64,000 nt of DNA, taken from NCBI GenBank assembly GCA_030622545.1, contig JAUXGA010000004.1, forward strand, positions 62,001-126,000, in the 5' to 3' direction. A program made the position numbers and the translations under genes. Source of the DNA: a bacterium (GTDB taxonomy: Bacteria; Electryoneota; RPQS01; DYHQ01). Every line of letters starts with the position of its first letter. The first letter of the stretch is position 1. The notes beneath the pieces are model-generated. The model searched no databases and was not told where the DNA came from. It saw only the letters and a list, made by a program, of their open reading frames with translations. Positions 36,444 to 45,983 of the stretch are shown one piece after another.

Positions 36444-37835
36444 ATGGCTGGGAAAATGAAATCTTTCGGTCCAGGTCCTCGTCCGTATCGAGCCGTTGCC
36501 GATACGATTATGCGGCTATTGCGGATTTTTCTTCCGATTGCGATTATTGGAATTGCATTCTATGTTCTGATTGATCGTACTCAAACCGGGACGGGAAATC
36601 TCCAGATCTTAAGCAATGTGAAGGGTGCCGAGATTCTAATCGACGGAATTCAGAGCGGCGCAAAAACCGATACAACACTATCAGCAATCATTGCGGGACG
36701 AAAGTTAATCACCATTCAAAAGGAAGGTTACAAAGCGGAGCCGGAAGTTGTTCTTGTCAATGTGAAACCGGACTCATCCGTCTTTGTGAGATTCACGCTC
36801 TTTTTGATTGATACCATACCTGCTCCTGAGGAAGACACCCTTGAAATTCCAGAAGTGGAGAGGCTCGCATCCATAGAACAAAATCTTCCGGAAGAGTCTC
36901 TCCCGCGAACGGCATCGCAAAGCTATCTGGAAGAAGCTCAACAACTCATAGCTGCCGAGGAGGAAGAAGCGCTCGCAGCAGATGAAACAGTTGTACGAAC
37001 TCCTGAGCCGCAAACTCCTCCCACCAGCGAAGACATCAAGGGAACTTCTGTTCGGGTAACCTCAAATCCCGATGATGCTGAAATTATTATCAATGACGAT
37101 TCGACCGGTTATCGTACGAACCGCACATTGCAGGATCTGTCTCGTGGAACATATTACTTCAAAATCAGCAAAAAAGGATATGTTGCAAAACCAGAAGTTG
37201 TTCGCATTGACTTGACGAGAGATTTTCAAAGTGAAATCGTCGCTTTTGAGCTCTTTGTAGATGAGTCACTGCCTCCTCCAAAATTGACCGTCATCACAGA
37301 ACCCATCGCGGCGAATATTCTGGTGAACGGCAAGCCCGTCGGAAAAGGGCGGATCGTCATGGATGTAAATCTCGGAAAATCCGTTATTGAATTCTCGAGC
37401 GTCGAAGGCTATCTGACACCCTTGGCACAAACGGCTGTGTTTTCACCGGAGACAACAGCAATAGCCGTTGTCGGAACTTATAAACGCATCGAGGGAAAAG
37501 CTCAACTGGCTGTACTACCGCGTTCGAAAACCGTTCCCGGAGACGAGCTGCGAATCCTCGTGGATAATGACTTGATTGTCGAGAATCCCGGTGAGGAATT
37601 CCAAGGTATCCTGATGCATAAAATGCTTTCGGGAAAACGTCTGCTGCGAGTTGAATTTCAAGACCTAACAAAGGATGTTCACGTAGAATTAACTGATGAT
37701 AATATGACTCTTGTTACTTTCACCGTTGAAAGTTTTCTCAGTACGCAGAGATTGCGTCTGCGTGTGGAAGACACAATCACACCGAAAGCATGGGAAAAAC
37801 GATCCCGACGCCTCACGATTATCGAAAAATATTAG
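36444..37835 (+). CDS. Membrane-anchored PEGA-repeat protein
   Basis: 463 residues. One transmembrane helix near the N-terminus (LLRIFLPIAIIGIAFYVLI, about residues 24-42) anchors an extracytoplasmic region with at least three PEGA domains: about 50-115 (GNLQILSNVKGAEILIDG), 195-265 (TSVRVTSNPDDAEIIIND) and 280-345 (KLTVITEPIAANILVNG). An acidic Glu-rich linker of about 60 residues separates the first two. PEGA domains bind envelope or cell-surface partners. It follows slipin by 21 bp and is closed by a terminator at 37873. Its partner may be the NfeD-slipin pair or the other PEGA protein at 29162; that is inference. Confidence 0.82.
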   Translation: MAGKMKSFGPGPRPYRAVADTIMRLLRIFLPIAIIGIAFYVLIDRTQTGTGNLQILSNVKGAEILIDGIQSGAKTDTTLSAIIAGRKLITIQKEGYKAEPEVVLVNVKPDSSVFVRFTLFLIDTIPAPEEDTLEIPEVERLASIEQNLPEESLPRTASQSYLEEAQQLIAAEEEEALAADETVVRTPEPQTPPTSEDIKGTSVRVTSNPDDAEIIINDDSTGYRTNRTLQDLSRGTYYFKISKKGYVAKPEVVRIDLTRDFQSEIVAFELFVDESLPPPKLTVITEPIAANILVNGKPVGKGRIVMDVNLGKSVIEFSSVEGYLTPLAQTAVFSPETTAIAVVGTYKRIEGKAQLAVLPRSKTVPGDELRILVDNDLIVENPGEEFQGILMHKMLSGKRLLRVEFQDLTKDVHVELTDDNMTLVTFTVESFLSTQRLRLRVEDTITPKAWEKRSRRLTIIEKY

Positions 37836-37872
37836 CTGTAGGTTTTAACTTTCGATCCTTCTCCAACTACCC

Positions 37873-37897
37873 GACCCTCTTCCTGAGGGTCTTTTTG
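37873..37897 (+). terminator. Intrinsic terminator closing the selA-PEGA transcript
   Basis: GACCCTC (37873-37879) pairs with GAGGGTC (37885-37891) over a five-base loop and is followed by five T's. It lies between the PEGA gene and rluB and separates two operons. Confidence 0.88.
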
Positions 37898-37917
37898 CTT
37901 GATTTATAAAATATCCC

Positions 37918-38628
37918 ATGAAAGAACGGCTGCAAAAAATTCTGGCACACTGGGGCGTTGCGTCAAGACGCGCCTGCGAGGAATTCATGCGAGCCGGGCG
38001 CGTGACGGTCAATGGTGTTCCGGCAACGCAACCGGGCTTCAATGCCGACCCTGAAACAGATGACATTCGCTTCGATGGAAAACCTCTCCGACAGAAACCT
38101 CCCGATCGAATCGTGATTGCACTGAATAAACCTGCTGGCTATCTTTCTACTTGTAAATCAGCCAAAACGAAATCGCCAACCGTCCTTGACCTTGTCCCCG
38201 ATGGAACTCGTCTTTTTCCCGTCGGGCGACTCGACCGCGAAAGCTCAGGGTTACTGCTCTTGACAAACGACGGTGAATTGACGAATAAAATATTGCATCC
38301 CCGATTCGGTTTCGATAAAGAATATATCGTGCATGTTAGAGAACCTCTGACGAAAGAGCAAATGCACAGACTTCGCAAAGGAGTTCGATTGGAGGAACGG
38401 TTAGCCAAACCGATTTCTTTGCGTTCACAGGGTCACTCATCATACAAAATCGTCATGGGAGAAGGAAGGAAGCGCGAAATCCGACGAATGCTGAAGCTCA
38501 TCGGCTCCGAAGTCATCCAATTGCACAGAGTACGCATCGGTCCTCTGAAATTGGGAAATATTCCCTTGGGGAAATGGCGCAAATTATCTAAAGAAGAAAT
38601 CAAAAAGCTGAATGACTACTCAAAATAG
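37918..38628 (+). CDS. rluB: RluB/RsuA-family 23S/16S rRNA pseudouridine synthase
   Basis: 236 residues. An S4 RNA-binding domain (RLQKILAHWGVASRRACEEFMRAGRVTVNG) begins the protein; the catalytic motif GRLDRESSGLLLLTNDG supplies the active aspartate near residue 106, and GEGRKREIRRMLKLIG matches the family C-terminus. It makes pseudouridine in rRNA; RluB (23S U2605) is the best guess, RsuA or RluE are alternatives. It is the first gene after a terminator, so it probably heads the operon running to folD. It overlaps selB by 17 bp. Confidence 0.9.
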   Translation: MKERLQKILAHWGVASRRACEEFMRAGRVTVNGVPATQPGFNADPETDDIRFDGKPLRQKPPDRIVIALNKPAGYLSTCKSAKTKSPTVLDLVPDGTRLFPVGRLDRESSGLLLLTNDGELTNKILHPRFGFDKEYIVHVREPLTKEQMHRLRKGVRLEERLAKPISLRSQGHSSYKIVMGEGRKREIRRMLKLIGSEVIQLHRVRIGPLKLGNIPLGKWRKLSKEEIKKLNDYSK

Positions 38629-40540
38629 TTCGCCGGAGAATACTGCGGGACATGTCATTGTCGGCACGGCAGGACACATCGACCATGGGAAATCCCTTCT
38701 GGTTAAAGTTCTAACTGGAACAGATCCTGACCGCTTACCGGAAGAACAAGAACGACACATCACCATCGATATTGGCTTTGCGTTTCTGGATGATATTGCG
38801 GCAATCATTGATGTTCCCGGACATGAACGATTCATACGGAATATGGTCGCGGGTGCGGCAACAATCGATTACGCCATTCTGGTCATTGCAGCCGACGACG
38901 GCGTCATGCCGCAGACTCAGGAACATCTCGATATTCTCCGAATTCTCGATATCAAGCAAGGCGTTGTGGTCATTACAAAAGCAGCTTTAGTAGAAGATGA
39001 ATGGCTCGAATTAGTACGTGACCAAATCGAGGAATTCGTCAAAGCGACTTTTCTCCAGAATGCTCCGATTTTCATTGTAGATTCCATAAGCGGTCTTGGA
39101 ATTTCAGAGTTGCGAGATTTCCTGTGCAAAGAACTCACGACTCTGCAGCAACAAGACGACCGAGGATTCTTCCGACTACCGATTGACCGCGTTTTTCAGA
39201 TGAAAGGGCACGGCACAGTCGTAACCGGTACGATTACATCCGGAAATATTTCTGTTGATGACCGACTGGAATTGCTTCCTCAGGGAAAGGAAGTGCGTGT
39301 GCGCGGCTTGCAGACTCATGGGACTTCTCAAACTACTCTCAGCACAGGCCAGAGAGCCGCTATCAACCTTGGTGGAGTCGATAAGCAATCCCTATCGCGC
39401 GGAAATGTTTTGGCGACTCCCGGCCATATGGTATCCTCCACTCGATGGCGAGCAAAGGTGAATTTGCTGAATAATATTCCACCGCTGAAAAACCGACAGC
39501 GAGTGCGTGTTCATATCGGTACTTTGGAGGTCATCGCGCGGGTTGTTCCCAGAGTGCCTGAGCCCTATCTTGTGGATTTTTATCTTGAAGCGCCCGCCGT
39601 AGTCTCACGGCTTGAGCCTTTTGTTCTTCGCAGTTATTCTCCAATGATCACGATAGGGGGTGGGGTGGTTATCGAAATCAATCCTCAACCAATACCCAAG
39701 AAGAAGCGCACATTGGATTTGGAGATATCCACGACGCTAAGCCAACATCAAGGAGGAGAATTTTTATACGCCTATCTTGACAAGCGTACACTTTTCGGAG
39801 CAACATTAGCAGATTTAGTTAAGGTCATGGGTTTTGGTGCGAAGAAGATTACCAATTGGCTTGACGAATTGGAACGTGAAAACAAAATCGTGGTTTTCGG
39901 AGACCGATTTCTCTCTTTGTCATCAAAGCAAAGGCATTGCGAACAAATAGAAAAAGCACTTAGAACATTCCATTCTCGAAATTCGGAGCTTCCCGGCATG
40001 GAACGTGCCGAACTCCGACAAGCTGCGCTTTCCGGAATTCCGGACAATCTTTTTTCTCAACTTATCAAGGTTCTTCAGAGCGAAAGAGTCATCAACGTTG
40101 AAGCCTCCGTTATAAGCCTTCCAGAGCATTCCGCTGTTCTCTCGAAAGCTCATGAGACTCTGGCAGAGAAAATCCTAACGATAATAAAAAGCGCGGGATT
40201 TTGCCCGCCGTCCGTCAACGAAATGGAAAAGGTTTTAGAAACACCGAAAGTAGAGATTACAAAAGTTTTGACGTTGCTTTCCAAACAGAAGCGACTGGTG
40301 CGTTTGGAGCCTGAACTCTTCTTCTCTCCAGCTGTGTTTGACGAAGCGATTCAAAAACTGATAAAGGAAATCACAGCCACAGAGGGTGTCACCGTCGGAA
40401 ATGTGGCAACTCTACTCGACTCGACACGCAAATATATTGTCCCTTTCTTAGAGTATATGGATAAACTGGGTGTCACCCGACGCGATGGAGATAAACGATT
40501 TGCAGGATCTCGACAGGAAGAAGACGGCAATGTCGATTAG
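38612..40540 (+). CDS. selB: Selenocysteine-specific elongation factor SelB
   Basis: 642 residues. An EF-Tu-like GTPase is followed by four winged-helix domains. G1 is GTAGHIDHGKS (18-28) and G3 DVPGHERFIRNMV (about 66-78). G4 reads T-K-A-A (122-125), where the family normally has T-K-A-D; a single-base change from GAT would give the alanine at 125. The second and third barrels carry GHGTVVTGTI and GQRAAINLGG. The C-terminal half (LSKAHETLAEKILTIIK, VEITKVLTLLSKQKRLVRLEP) forms the winged helices that bind the SECIS hairpin. SelB delivers Sec-tRNA to UGA codons. It is embedded between rluB and an addA-type helicase, overlapping both. Confidence 0.95.
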   Translation: MTTQNSSPENTAGHVIVGTAGHIDHGKSLLVKVLTGTDPDRLPEEQERHITIDIGFAFLDDIAAIIDVPGHERFIRNMVAGAATIDYAILVIAADDGVMPQTQEHLDILRILDIKQGVVVITKAALVEDEWLELVRDQIEEFVKATFLQNAPIFIVDSISGLGISELRDFLCKELTTLQQQDDRGFFRLPIDRVFQMKGHGTVVTGTITSGNISVDDRLELLPQGKEVRVRGLQTHGTSQTTLSTGQRAAINLGGVDKQSLSRGNVLATPGHMVSSTRWRAKVNLLNNIPPLKNRQRVRVHIGTLEVIARVVPRVPEPYLVDFYLEAPAVVSRLEPFVLRSYSPMITIGGGVVIEINPQPIPKKKRTLDLEISTTLSQHQGGEFLYAYLDKRTLFGATLADLVKVMGFGAKKITNWLDELERENKIVVFGDRFLSLSSKQRHCEQIEKALRTFHSRNSELPGMERAELRQAALSGIPDNLFSQLIKVLQSERVINVEASVISLPEHSAVLSKAHETLAEKILTIIKSAGFCPPSVNEMEKVLETPKVEITKVLTLLSKQKRLVRLEPELFFSPAVFDEAIQKLIKEITATEGVTVGNVATLLDSTRKYIVPFLEYMDKLGVTRRDGDKRFAGSRQEEDGNVD

Positions 40541-43343
40541 TCGAGAAGAAGCAATCGCTTGGCCGTCGAACCGTTCTTTGAAAATCGTCGCAGGAGCCGG
40601 CACCGGAAAAACCCGCTTTCTGATGGAACGCTTCCTCCATCTAGTTCTGAAAGAACAGATTCCAGCCAATCGAATTTTAGGTTTAACGTTTACTCGAAAA
40701 GCAGCACAAGAATTAGAAGAGCGAATTCGTGAAGAGTTAGGCGCAATCGGAGAAAGTGAATCACTCCATATTCACACTTTCGACAGCTTTTGGCTACAGC
40801 TTCTCCTTGACCACCCTGCCGAATCGAAAATAGAAGAGCCAGTTCTCATTCTCGACAATGGGCTTTCATCCCTTCTGCAGCAGAGAATGGTGGAAGAAAT
40901 TCAACAGGGAACGCCTGAAATGTCGCTAACGTCTTTTCAACACATGAATCTTACGAATCTTCAACGTGCCGTTTCTTCTGCGCGAAACGTCATCCACTCG
41001 ACAAAGCTGCGCCTGCTGTCGGCAGATCAGATTTCTCAGGTGTTGCATAAGCTCCGCAAACAAAACTTTCCGACCGACCCGAATAATAAAGAACTCGCGG
41101 CGGAAACAATCTCCTTTATCCAACGAGTTGCGCAACTTGAAGAAAGATTACTCGCAGAAACTAAAGCTCTGGATTACGGTGAGATTCTGCTTCGAGCGTT
41201 CAAACACCTTGCCTCCAATCTCAGTATACGGAGGCGTGTACAAAGAAGATATCGCCATATTCTGATTGACGAAGCTCAGGATACCAATTTCGGCCAATTT
41301 GCTTTGCTAAAATATATCGCCGCAGACGAATATTCGAATATGACTGTTGTCGGTGATGTAAGGCAGAGTATTTTTGGATTCCGAGATGCGAATCCTAAAA
41401 GCCTGCAGGATTTCGAAGCGTCCACATGTACTCTTGGAAAGAACTATCGCTCGTATCAACCCATGCTCGATCTTGCAGTGCGTGTTTTAGAGAAAGAAGG
41501 CGATGAGGGAGCTTATCTTTTACAAGCGAATATCCCTGATAGTTCTCAACCTACAGTAGCAGGATTTGTTGCTGAGAGTGCACTAGAAGAAAATCGCCTT
41601 ATCTGCAAGCTCATTCAAAAAGCGATTGATATAGGAATAGATCCTGGCGAAATCGCTGTCCTTGCTCGAACCCGAGCGACTTTGGCCAAGCTTGAAAGCA
41701 TTTTGCGTAAATCGAATATTCCAACAACATCGCTTATTGGCGGTTTTTACCGGCGTCCTGAGATTCTCGATGCAAGAGCTTATCTTGCCTATCTCTTGAA
41801 TCCCGAAGATCGAAGCACGCTAACTCGGATCCTCGAAAGCAGTCCACACTCCTATTCTCTCTTTGAGATATATCGCATTTATTCCGAACTTGCTAAGAAT
41901 GAAGAATCCTTCCAAAATGAACTGCTTTCTCGTTTGTCTTTCGCGCGTGAGCAGGTCATTGAGCAAAACATATCTCTCTCACTAAGATGGTTTCGGTTCC
42001 TTGAAGCAATGGATTATTTTAGCGCTCTGGCAGCTCAAAAGGATTCCCAAAAGCTGCGCGCTCAAGCGAATTTGAGAAAGCTTTTTGAACTCACATACCA
42101 GCTAACATCACCGCCCATTTCTCTATCGGATAAGGAGGTACTGGACTATCTCACGAGCGCAATAGAATCAGAGGAAGACGAACCAGAAGCCGATATCGCT
42201 CAGAACGGGGGAGTAGTTCTGACGACGATTCATCGAGCAAAGGGACTCCAGTTTCCTATCGTAATTTACTGCGGTGTGCGTGATAAACCTATTCGTCGCA
42301 CTTCGGAATTCTTTGCCCATCTACGCACGACAATGAACGGAACAGAATGGGAGCATGAAGGCGCGGGTTTGCTACTCCCCGAGGATTTTGAGGATTCCAA
42401 AGTTCGGCCATCTCCTGATGAAGGTTACAAACAGGACGTTCGAGAAGAAGAGAAACGTCTTGATTATGTCGCTTTGACTCGCGCACAGAAGCTGCAAATT
42501 GTCTCTGGGCATGTGCAGCAGGGACGTCGATTGCCATCAGTATTGGAAATTCTGAACGAGTTCTCGGAAACGTTTCCAGATAATTTTGTCTTTTTCGAAT
42601 ATTCAGATACGGAAAGCATCGCATCTCTTCTCCCACAGGCATATTCAGAAGATGAGAAGAGGGGAAGAACAGATGAACGTCCTCGTACCATTAAAAAGGA
42701 AATAATTTCACTAGCACCTCCCATACTTCGCTGGTCATTTTCTGATTTCGAAGAAGAATATCAAAAGCAATCGAGGCAAGCCTTCGCTTTTCAACCAGAA
42801 TATTCTGGAGCATCCCAGAGCGATTCTCTGAAGCGTGGAACCGCAATTCATGAAGCGTTGCGGTTGAGTTCGACACGTAAGAATGAAGAAACAGATTTGA
42901 ATTCGCTGCATCTGTTCAGTGAGTATTCACCCATAGATATCGCTAACTGGCTAAGGGTTGCAGCGAATTTTGCGCGGCCTGATGTGAAGCATTTCGTGGA
43001 ATACCCCTTTGACCTCTTAATCGAGGTTCATGATATGATTCTCAGGCTAAAGGGAGTTCTCGATAGAATTGAAATTCATGAAGGCAAAGGGAGAATCATT
43101 GACTTTAAAACAGGTCATTGGAATGAAGAGGCGGAAGCTCGCGCACGAAGGCAGCTTAATTTCTACTCTTTGATATGGCTGAAAGATTGTCTCCCTGAAA
43201 TAAAAGAACTCGAACTCTGCATTATACATATCGATGAAGAACGCTTGATTCCCATTCCGTTAGATATCGATTTTGAACAGCTCTTACTCAACACTGCAAA
43301 GAATAGCCTGGCAATGAAGGAAAAAGTTAGAGTCATACATTGA
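40530..43343 (+). CDS. addA: UvrD/RecB-type helicase with C-terminal nuclease, AddA-like
   Basis: 937 residues from ATG 40530 (AGGAAG upstream); a GTG at 40470 has weaker support. Superfamily 1 motifs are Walker A VAGAGTGKTRF at 20-30, GLTFTRKAA (Ia), ILIDEAQDTNF (II, about 243-253), GDVRQSIFGFR (III), TIHRAKGLQFPIV (V) and LDYVALTRA (VI). The last 130 residues are a RecB-type PD-(D/E)xK nuclease: GTAIHEAL, LRLKGVLDRIEIHEGKGRIIDFKTG and the Q-x3-Y motif in QLNFYSLIW. That combination is AddA, the helicase-nuclease that processes double-strand breaks with AddB. The AddB partner is encoded 8 kb downstream instead of adjacent. It overlaps selB by 11 bp and the next gene by 4 bp. Confidence 0.88.
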   Translation: MSISREEAIAWPSNRSLKIVAGAGTGKTRFLMERFLHLVLKEQIPANRILGLTFTRKAAQELEERIREELGAIGESESLHIHTFDSFWLQLLLDHPAESKIEEPVLILDNGLSSLLQQRMVEEIQQGTPEMSLTSFQHMNLTNLQRAVSSARNVIHSTKLRLLSADQISQVLHKLRKQNFPTDPNNKELAAETISFIQRVAQLEERLLAETKALDYGEILLRAFKHLASNLSIRRRVQRRYRHILIDEAQDTNFGQFALLKYIAADEYSNMTVVGDVRQSIFGFRDANPKSLQDFEASTCTLGKNYRSYQPMLDLAVRVLEKEGDEGAYLLQANIPDSSQPTVAGFVAESALEENRLICKLIQKAIDIGIDPGEIAVLARTRATLAKLESILRKSNIPTTSLIGGFYRRPEILDARAYLAYLLNPEDRSTLTRILESSPHSYSLFEIYRIYSELAKNEESFQNELLSRLSFAREQVIEQNISLSLRWFRFLEAMDYFSALAAQKDSQKLRAQANLRKLFELTYQLTSPPISLSDKEVLDYLTSAIESEEDEPEADIAQNGGVVLTTIHRAKGLQFPIVIYCGVRDKPIRRTSEFFAHLRTTMNGTEWEHEGAGLLLPEDFEDSKVRPSPDEGYKQDVREEEKRLDYVALTRAQKLQIVSGHVQQGRRLPSVLEILNEFSETFPDNFVFFEYSDTESIASLLPQAYSEDEKRGRTDERPRTIKKEIISLAPPILRWSFSDFEEEYQKQSRQAFAFQPEYSGASQSDSLKRGTAIHEALRLSSTRKNEETDLNSLHLFSEYSPIDIANWLRVAANFARPDVKHFVEYPFDLLIEVHDMILRLKGVLDRIEIHEGKGRIIDFKTGHWNEEAEARARRQLNFYSLIWLKDCLPEIKELELCIIHIDEERLIPIPLDIDFEQLLLNTAKNSLAMKEKVRVIH

Positions 43344-44509
43344 AAATCGCTATTGTAGCAGTCGTTATAGGCATCGCGCTTCGAATTCTCTTCTTATTTC
43401 TTACGCCCTTTGATAATGGTCAAGATGTTCGAGACGCAAAGTTGCTCCCCTACAACGACGAACGCGCTCATTATAACTATATAATCCATATTATTGAAAC
43501 CGGAGGATTGCCCTCTTCAAACAGCTCGATTAAGGAAGAGCTCGGAAGCATCCAAGCATCTTTCGAGAGCTATCAACCTCCGCTTTATTATCTGATTGCA
43601 GTACCAGCCGTTGCTCTTTGGCAAAGTATCGATCCGAAAACCAACTATCTGGCGGGAAGATTTGTCTCGCTTCTTTTTGGCATCTTGCTCTTACCGCTTG
43701 TGTTATTGATTGCGTTAGAATTTGGTCTATCTCGTGCGATTGCCGGTAGTGCGCTCATTGTGACGTCACTTCTTGGAAGTCTGGTTCGTTATTCCGTATT
43801 GATATCCAATGATTCTCTCTGCTGGCTCTTTGCTGGTCTGATTATCTACTTTTGGCTGCGAGCGGATGGTGAGTCTTCAAGCAAACGTTATTTGCTACTC
43901 TGGACACTTGCTCTCGCTGGAGGATTTTATGCAAAATTCTCGATTCTACTTTTAGCGCCATTGCCTTTAGTATTAAGTCTTCTGAAAAAACAGTGGCGAA
44001 AATCAATAATGTGGTTTGGACTGATTGCAATTGCCGCAATCTTGTCTGCACCTGTGTGGCTGCGAAATATTCAGGTATTCAGTTCGATTTTACCGCTTTC
44101 TACAGGTTTCGGGAGTCCAGATGTTGACTCGGCCTCATTACTTTCGGTTCTTTCTTATGCCTTGCGTTCTTTTATTTTTCCGTGGCAGGAATTCTGGGGT
44201 GGTCCTCTGGGCGGCATTCTGATTCTCTTTTTCGCAGCAACCTGTACAATTTTGATCCTTCTATCATTATCAGAATTCCGAGTGATAAAAGCACTCCCAA
44301 ATTACTTTCTTCTGCTATTCGCATCAATCATTGGCTTTGCTTGGCTGAATATGCACTATTTTCAGGCGGAAGGTCGCTATCTACTGATTGCTTGGCCTGC
44401 ATGGACACTGCTTCTTGCGATTGCAGGGCGAACTCGCCGAACGCAAAGTATTCTTTTCATTTTAATGCTATTGCCATATCTTCTTTTTATTGCGCCTTTT
44501 GGAGAATAA
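43340..44509 (+). CDS. Polytopic GT-C-like membrane glycosyltransferase
   Basis: 389 residues with about ten transmembrane segments. After helix 1 the loop contains YNDERAHYNYI, the acidic pair of GT-C enzymes, followed by ESYQPPLYYLIAVP, a proline-aromatic motif found in polyprenyl-sugar-using transferases. A charged GESSSKRY segment separates the helix blocks. Start is TTG 43340, overlapping the addA stop (TTGA). It should transfer a sugar from a lipid carrier to an extracytoplasmic acceptor; substrate unknown. It opens a four-gene glycan group (flippase, GT4, GT2). Confidence 0.75.
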   Translation: MKIAIVAVVIGIALRILFLFLTPFDNGQDVRDAKLLPYNDERAHYNYIIHIIETGGLPSSNSSIKEELGSIQASFESYQPPLYYLIAVPAVALWQSIDPKTNYLAGRFVSLLFGILLLPLVLLIALEFGLSRAIAGSALIVTSLLGSLVRYSVLISNDSLCWLFAGLIIYFWLRADGESSSKRYLLLWTLALAGGFYAKFSILLLAPLPLVLSLLKKQWRKSIMWFGLIAIAAILSAPVWLRNIQVFSSILPLSTGFGSPDVDSASLLSVLSYALRSFIFPWQEFWGGPLGGILILFFAATCTILILLSLSEFRVIKALPNYFLLLFASIIGFAWLNMHYFQAEGRYLLIAWPAWTLLLAIAGRTRRTQSILFILMLLPYLLFIAPFGE

Positions 44510-44513
44510 GGTT

Positions 44514-45983
44514 TTGTTTCAAGAACTGAAAAGTCTTTCCAAAGAATCGATGGTTTATGGCACCGGTCACATTCTGACTCGCTTCGTGACCTTTCTGCTT
44601 TTGCCGTATTACAGTTATCAGCTCACGCCTGCTGAATACGGAGAAGTAACGATGTACTATCTATTTCTCGCTGTAACACAAACCTTTTTCTTCTATGGGA
44701 TGGATATCGCTTTCCTGCGATATTACACAATTCAGAAGGATGAACACCTGCGAAAGAAGATTTTCGGAACTGCGCTCATCGCTTCTTTGCTGACATCAGC
44801 TATGTTGCTGCTTGTCTTAATAAATACAGCTCCGCATATTTCATCTTGGCTCATTCGCAAACCTGTCCATCCTGAAATCGCTGCTTCAATGATTCGAGTC
44901 TGTGCAGTCATCCTTCTATTCGATACGCTGTCAACCTTTCCCTTCATCATGCTTCGCGGAACGCACAGACCCTACAGTTTCGTTTCTATAAAACTACTGA
45001 ATGTCGCTGTAAATATATCCTTGAATATTCTTTTTGTCGGAATTTGGAAGTGGTCCGTGGCGGGAGTACTTTGGGCAAATTTCTGGGCAGCAGCAATAAC
45101 ACTTGCAGTGCAAATTCCGGGAATTGTTTCCAAAGCGCGTCTGTCATTTGATCGAGGACTGCTCAAGCAAATGCTTCTTTTCGGCTTGCCGAATATTCCA
45201 ACATACCTTTTTGTCATGGCGATAGAACTCGCAGACCGAAAGATTCTTGAATCTATTCGCGGGCTCGAAGAAGCGGGTCTCTACAGTGCGGGATACAAGC
45301 TCGGAATGTTCATGGCTGTTATAACTGGAGCATTTCGATTTGCGTGGCAACCCTTTTTCCTTTCACACGGGGACAAAGAAGACGCCCCGAAGCTTTTCGC
45401 GCGCGTGCTGACCTACTTTGTCCTGATTTGTGGTTTTCTGTTTCTAAGTCTCTCGCTACTGGTACCGGAACTCGTGAAATTGAATATCCCCGGAGTTGGG
45501 GGGACAATAATCGAACAACGCTACTGGGCGGGACTCGCCGTTTTCCCGATAATATTGCTGGCTCATATATTTGATGGAATTTATGCGAACCTCATGGTGG
45601 GAGTCTATCTGAGGAAAAAAACATTGCTTCTCCCTTGGGTAACGGGCGCTGCTGCGCTTGTGAATGTCGGCGGCAATATCCTGCTCGTGCCGGTCTATGG
45701 AATGTGGGCAGCGGCGTGGCTGACGTTGGCGGCTTTTATTATCGAGGCGTTTCTACTTTGGGTGTTGATTCGCCGAAGTTATCCGGTGCCGTATGAATGG
45801 GGTCGTTTACTTCATATTGCTCTAACTGTGGGTGCGCTTTTCTTTTTAGGTTCACTGGAATTTGCTCAGGGTTGGACTGCACGTACACTCTTAATCATCG
45901 CTCTGCCTGTTGTACTTTTAGGAACAGGATTTTTGCGTTCTGAAGAAAAGAATCGTTTACAAGAAATGTTCCGTCGTCCATGA
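44514..45983 (+). CDS. Wzx-type polysaccharide flippase
   Basis: 489 residues from TTG 44514, supported by GGAG nine bases upstream. About twelve to fourteen transmembrane helices with MVYGTGHILTRFVTFLLLPYYSYQLTPAEYGEV at the start, the standard MOP-superfamily opening of Wzx flippases. Other conserved pieces are LFGLPNIPTYLFVMA and ADRKILESIRGLEEAGLYSAGYKLG. It should flip undecaprenyl-linked oligosaccharide across the inner membrane. It sits between two glycosyltransferase genes, overlapping the GT4 gene at its end (ATGA). Confidence 0.88.
   Translation: MFQELKSLSKESMVYGTGHILTRFVTFLLLPYYSYQLTPAEYGEVTMYYLFLAVTQTFFFYGMDIAFLRYYTIQKDEHLRKKIFGTALIASLLTSAMLLLVLINTAPHISSWLIRKPVHPEIAASMIRVCAVILLFDTLSTFPFIMLRGTHRPYSFVSIKLLNVAVNISLNILFVGIWKWSVAGVLWANFWAAAITLAVQIPGIVSKARLSFDRGLLKQMLLFGLPNIPTYLFVMAIELADRKILESIRGLEEAGLYSAGYKLGMFMAVITGAFRFAWQPFFLSHGDKEDAPKLFARVLTYFVLICGFLFLSLSLLVPELVKLNIPGVGGTIIEQRYWAGLAVFPIILLAHIFDGIYANLMVGVYLRKKTLLLPWVTGAAALVNVGGNILLVPVYGMWAAAWLTLAAFIIEAFLLWVLIRRSYPVPYEWGRLLHIALTVGALFFLGSLEFAQGWTARTLLIIALPVVLLGTGFLRSEEKNRLQEMFRRP

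Noticed and set aside
40470-40529. GTG start 20 codons upstream for the AddA-like protein
   Set aside because: It would overlap selB by 71 bp and lacks an RBS; ATG 40530 has AGGAAG and leads straight into the helicase N-terminus.
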